Of a DNA stretch of 64,000 bases, positions 61,338 through 64,000 are shown piece after piece. The stretch is from Candidatus Hydrogenedentota bacterium (lineage in GTDB: Bacteria > Hydrogenedentota > Hydrogenedentia > Hydrogenedentales > SLHB01): the NCBI GenBank assembly GCA_029552745.1, contig JAKPDK010000042.1, forward strand, positions 1 through 64,000, read 5' to 3'. Positions within the stretch are counted from its first letter, which is position 1, and each line of letters opens with the position of its first letter. Below the pieces are notes generated by a model. That model was not told where the DNA came from, did not search any database, and worked only from the letters and a program-made list of their open reading frames with translations. The translations under genes were made by a program, and so were the position numbers.

Positions 61338-61946
61338 TCACTCCGCACGCAATTCCGAGGATGACGCCACCTGATCGTACGCCGCCGCAAGCACTAATAC
61401 CGACAAAGGCATCGTCACCAATGTGCCAATTCCAACGACGAGCATCCCAGCAAGGTTCAGCAACACAAGAAAAAGCCAAATAATCGACCAGGAAAGGAAA
61501 TTTTTCATGACGGTCGTGCGACTAGCTTCCATAGAAGCCCAAGCCCCCGCATCGCTATCGGCCATGTAGAAAAAAGTCAATAGGTAGATGATCATGACGA
61601 AAAACCCAGGCAAAACGCACAGGGAAAATCCTACGGCTAGGAATACAGAAATGAGCAGACTTGCGAGAAATGTCGGCAAGAACCGCTGAAAGCCGGAAAA
61701 TATCACGCTCAGTTCCCCTGACTCACCTCTCACCAAGCGAAGTGCCAAGACACAGTACCCGTAGCACAGAGGCCCACCAACAATGAAATTCCCAATACTC
61801 CTGGTAAAGTACGCGAGCACACCAAAAATCACATAAAGGATTACCGAGGCAAGTAACAAAGTACCGAGATTTTTGCTGAATACACCCCATGCCTGGGAAA
61901 ATAACGCACCTATCTCCAAGTTCACTGGTCTATCTTCCCCATTCAT
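61338..61946 (-). CDS. Multi-spanning membrane protein of unknown function (DUF975/YciC-like)
   Basis: ATG 61946 with AGGAGGG upstream; 202 residues. Five or so hydrophobic segments (LGTLLLASVILYVIFGVLAY, FLASLLISVFLAVGFSLCVL, FVMIIYLLTFFYMADSDAG, WSIIWLFLVLLNLAGMLVVG). The pattern resembles DUF975/UPF0259 YciC-like proteins, whose role is unclear. No partner genes are apparent. A TATACT box on the minus strand (5' base at 62007) is a possible -10. Confidence 0.65.
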   Translation of the reverse strand: MNGEDRPVNLEIGALFSQAWGVFSKNLGTLLLASVILYVIFGVLAYFTRSIGNFIVGGPLCYGYCVLALRLVRGESGELSVIFSGFQRFLPTFLASLLISVFLAVGFSLCVLPGFFVMIIYLLTFFYMADSDAGAWASMEASRTTVMKNFLSWSIIWLFLVLLNLAGMLVVGIGTLVTMPLSVLVLAAAYDQVASSSELRAE

Positions 61947-62088
61947 CTGGAACCCTCCTATCGTTTTACCCCATGTCACGGTCCGTTACGTTCTACCTCA
62001 TAGTATAACAACAATTGCCCTTCTTTTCATCGTTTTTGTTAACACAAACACATGCCGCACTCATATCAGGTTTACAAAGAGTCTGTTC

Positions 62089-62117
62089 TGCATAAGCCCA
62101 CAGACGTTTGGCACTGT
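62089..62117. repeat. GCATAAG/TTTGGCAC flank motif
   Basis: CTGCATAAGCCCACAGACG followed by TTTGGCACTG, a copy of the motif at 28895 and 36901, again next to a palindromic repeat fragment. Confidence 0.6.
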
Positions 62118-62135
62118 GACCTAATCCCCCGGGCT

Positions 62136-62191
62136 CTCATTGCGAGGAGCGAGTCTAATCGTCCTGTAAGGTGCGAGGCATGCCTCGCACC
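62136..62191. repeat. Element fragment plus perfect 22-bp palindrome
   Basis: CTCATTGCGAGGAGCGAG is the left end of the dispersed element (62136 on), followed at 62170-62191 by GGTGCGAGGCATGCCTCG and CACC, which form a perfect palindrome of the second repeat family. Confidence 0.7.
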
Positions 62192-62277
62192 ATCTCACTT
62201 AGAAAAGCAAGCGCCCGTCCAAAAAGGATTTCCAAAGAGGTTGCTACAGTAGAGTAGTCACGGTATTATTTAGCGGC

Positions 62278-63390
62278 ATGAAAAATCTTATCCAAGAAAT
62301 CCACTCGTGGCTGGTTGTTTCACGAATATTATTCCAATATGTCCTATATCGTTTAGGGTTTCGGGCATGTCCGACGTTCATGGATCATCGCCCGGAATGT
62401 AAACAGGTGATAGGCAGGGTATTGGGCTGGCCCAGGCGACTTCGGGCGACTGGCATGGAATTCTGTCCGAAAGAGCACCCAGCCGTTTTTTGCTGCAACC
62501 ATTTCAAAAAGGATGATCCTTTCGTGGTTGAGGCGGGCATCTACGATGCTAGCGATCGACACATTTGGGTCATCCCGATGATGCGAGACGACTTCTTCAA
62601 GAGTCACCATAGGTTTTTATTATTTGATCCGGACGAACTTATCAATATGTTTGGCACGTTGCGGATCAGCCGCGATAGTGTGACCTTAAGCCAATTGAAG
62701 CCCTTTGTGGAACTGTTGCGTTCCCGCGGGAGTTTTTTGATGTTCCCGGGGCGAACACGGAGCCAGTCGGGTCTATTATTTGAATATCGCGAAGGTATCG
62801 AGGAACCGGGCGGTCCCACGTTTTTTGCAGCACAAGCGCAACGAAACCACCCCGACCTGAAAGTGGCTATCGTCCCTGTGGCGCGGTCCTACAATCCCGC
62901 GACGAAGAAGACGACGGTATCTTACGGGAAGCCGTTGTATTTAGAGGGAAAAACAGACCGAGCTGCTCAACGGGCGCTCGATTTTCGGGTTATCGAAGAG
63001 ATCGGTAATGCGTTGGAATTGAACGTATCAAATGTTTTGGCAGGTTATCTTTTTTTGCATCGCTTGCACCGGCGTAGAACACCCATCCGACTGGAAGAAA
63101 TAGAACAGGATTTGCAGTCCGTTTTTGCGAGCGTGGATAAAACAAGGCGTATAGACCCCGACGCTATGAGTAACTTACCGAAAGAAATTCGCCATTCCCT
63201 CCGCTTTTTTGAAAAAGCCGGTATGTTGCGACGTACGCGCCAAGAGGTTTATCCGAATGACGAAGCGATCCTGGGCGTTCCGGAGCTCGGACCTCTTTAC
63301 CGCAAGAAAAACCCCGTGAAGTTCCTCGCCAATCAGATCGCACACATGGCGGACGTTGTCCGCGCCATCGAAGACGTCGTGTTGGACTGA
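62278..63390 (+). CDS. Glycerol-phosphate acyltransferase-like protein
   Basis: 370 residues of the PlsC/PlsB-like acyltransferase fold. The H(x4)D motif is in CCNHFKKDDPF, near 74-84, and FPGRTRSQSG near 158-167 stands for the FPEGTRS block of family members. Extra C-terminal helices (EIGNALELNVSNVLAG, FLHRLHRRRTPIRLEEIE) recall glycerol-3-phosphate acyltransferases of the PlsB type rather than short PlsC. It probably acylates a lipid precursor at the inner membrane. Alone on the strand; repeats lie upstream. Confidence 0.85.
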   Translation: MKNLIQEIHSWLVVSRILFQYVLYRLGFRACPTFMDHRPECKQVIGRVLGWPRRLRATGMEFCPKEHPAVFCCNHFKKDDPFVVEAGIYDASDRHIWVIPMMRDDFFKSHHRFLLFDPDELINMFGTLRISRDSVTLSQLKPFVELLRSRGSFLMFPGRTRSQSGLLFEYREGIEEPGGPTFFAAQAQRNHPDLKVAIVPVARSYNPATKKTTVSYGKPLYLEGKTDRAAQRALDFRVIEEIGNALELNVSNVLAGYLFLHRLHRRRTPIRLEEIEQDLQSVFASVDKTRRIDPDAMSNLPKEIRHSLRFFEKAGMLRRTRQEVYPNDEAILGVPELGPLYRKKNPVKFLANQIAHMADVVRAIEDVVLD

Positions 63391-63472
63391 TTTCACCCCT
63401 TTGCATCACCGAGCCCAAAACGTGCCAACGCCAGAGCCGCCCATAAAAAATAAAATTTCTGTAAGCAGTCTC

Positions 63473-64000
63473 TCACGTTTGGGGAGATTTGATTAGCCAG
63501 ACTTCGGAAACGTCGCATCCTCTGCCCGTGCCCCCGCTACCGGGTTCTTGATACCATCGCAGGACAAGTGTTCCGTTTTTCGTTGCTTCTCGGGGAATCA
63601 TAAACTCTAGGGGTTGTGCGGGATTTGGCTTGGCGATAAACGGATGAATGGTGATATTAGGTTCCGCCTCCAATCGGATGCGGCGTTCCAACCGAATACC
63701 CGCATAGGTGACACGAATTTTATAGGATGCCTCAGGGTCCAGACCTGTATATCGCATGGTAAGCGGGGCGTCAAAGCGGGCCTCCGCTTGGGTCAGCCAT
63801 GACATGCGGTATCCCGGCACAAACAGCGGGGTTTCCAGCAGGGGAGTAGATCGAAATTCCGGGTCGTTTTCCCAACACGTTTCGCTTACAAGATGAGGCT
63901 GTTCTGTCTCCTTACCGAGGTTGTCGTAAAAACCTCCCGGACCAGGATTCGACCAATTCAGGACGCGGTTCAATGCATCGAGCCGTTCCTGTTCCTGGGG
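63473..64000 (-). CDS. C-terminal part of a second giant secreted protein (5' beyond window)
   Basis: The frame is open to the window edge on the minus strand; the 176 visible residues are only the C-terminus. ALNRVLNWSNPGPGGFYDNL, then LTMRYTGLDPEASYKIRVTY and GRGCDVSEVWLIKSPQT align with the C-terminal 250 residues of the protein at 25747 (ELLNWENPGEGGFYDDLG, MHYAGLQAEKQYKLRVVYTG, GRGCQVAEVWLVPQ). It is therefore a paralogue that may share the upstream glycosidase-like domain. It ends directly after the segment, without the fibronectin-like tail of the first copy. Confidence 0.8.
   Translation of the reverse strand, partial: PQEQERLDALNRVLNWSNPGPGGFYDNLGKETEQPHLVSETCWENDPEFRSTPLLETPLFVPGYRMSWLTQAEARFDAPLTMRYTGLDPEASYKIRVTYAGIRLERRIRLEAEPNITIHPFIAKPNPAQPLEFMIPREATKNGTLVLRWYQEPGSGGTGRGCDVSEVWLIKSPQT

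Overview
The window reads as a chromosomal stretch of a Gram-negative, probably anaerobic bacterium of intermediate GC content. The Gram-negative call rests on a diaminopimelate pathway gene, several lipoproteins with a lipobox, a DegP-type periplasmic protease with partners and a SurA/PpiD-like chaperone. Anaerobic life is suggested by a PflX-like radical SAM protein, an anaerobic sulfatase-maturase-like radical SAM protein and an orange-protein (ORP)/ferredoxin-MinD cluster. Secreted glycoside-hydrolase-like proteins, two Tat-exported sugar-metabolism enzymes and abundant short palindromic repeats fit poorly cultured lineages such as Hydrogenedentota or PVC relatives. That placement is inference; no rRNA gene is present to test it.

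Layout. 1-9600 is housekeeping: CoA-transferase (cut by the left edge), ddl, a quinone-reductase-like flavoprotein, dapF-purN-MFS transporter, fabH, a type IV pilin-like protein, a TIGR01777 epimerase, a one-domain MazG and a zinc-ribbon microprotein. A tmRNA (ssrA) lies on the minus strand at 9658-10016. 10.6-14.9 kb is a two-gene secreted glycosidase operon. 15-17.2 kb holds PilZ, macro-domain and radical SAM genes, then tRNA-Pro(TGG). 17.2-23.7 kb holds a PpiD-like foldase and a sugar-uptake operon (binding protein, permease, unknown 764-aa protein) with no ATPase. 24-28.7 kb has a coiled-coil membrane protein and a giant PKD/glycosidase-like secreted protein. 29.3-32.7 kb is a translationally coupled operon of active DegP-like protease, catalytically dead paralogue and TPR lipoprotein. 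34-40.6 kb carries nadE, a tandem repeat array, a glycosyltransferase and Tat-exported sugar isomerase and oxidoreductase.

41.2-46.5 kb is the most distinctive region: an ORP-type cluster of three NifX/ORP-like proteins, a DUF5320 protein, a membrane-anchored DUF302 protein, a small coupled ORF and two MinD ATPases with inserted 2x[4Fe-4S] ferredoxin domains. A pair of palindromic operator-like sites precedes it. 46.9-54 kb has a lipoprotein, a sulfatase-fold enzyme with Thr in place of the formylglycine Cys, a LysM-M23 peptidase, and an anSME-like radical SAM gene overlapping a 978-aa multi-domain surface protein. 54.5-64 kb has glycosyltransferase, O-antigen polymerase-like protein, CheX, prs, isochorismatase-like protein, a methyl-accepting chemotaxis protein, a membrane protein, an acyltransferase and the C-terminal part of a second giant secreted protein.

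Two non-coding patterns stand out. A palindromic element with GTCATTGCGAG ends recurs across the window, once as a three-unit, 237-bp-period array. A separate block of about 55 bp lies upstream of three unlinked genes (24418, 29364, 46949), its GTGCCAAA core 53-54 bp before the proposed -10 box each time, which suggests a shared regulator or promoter class.
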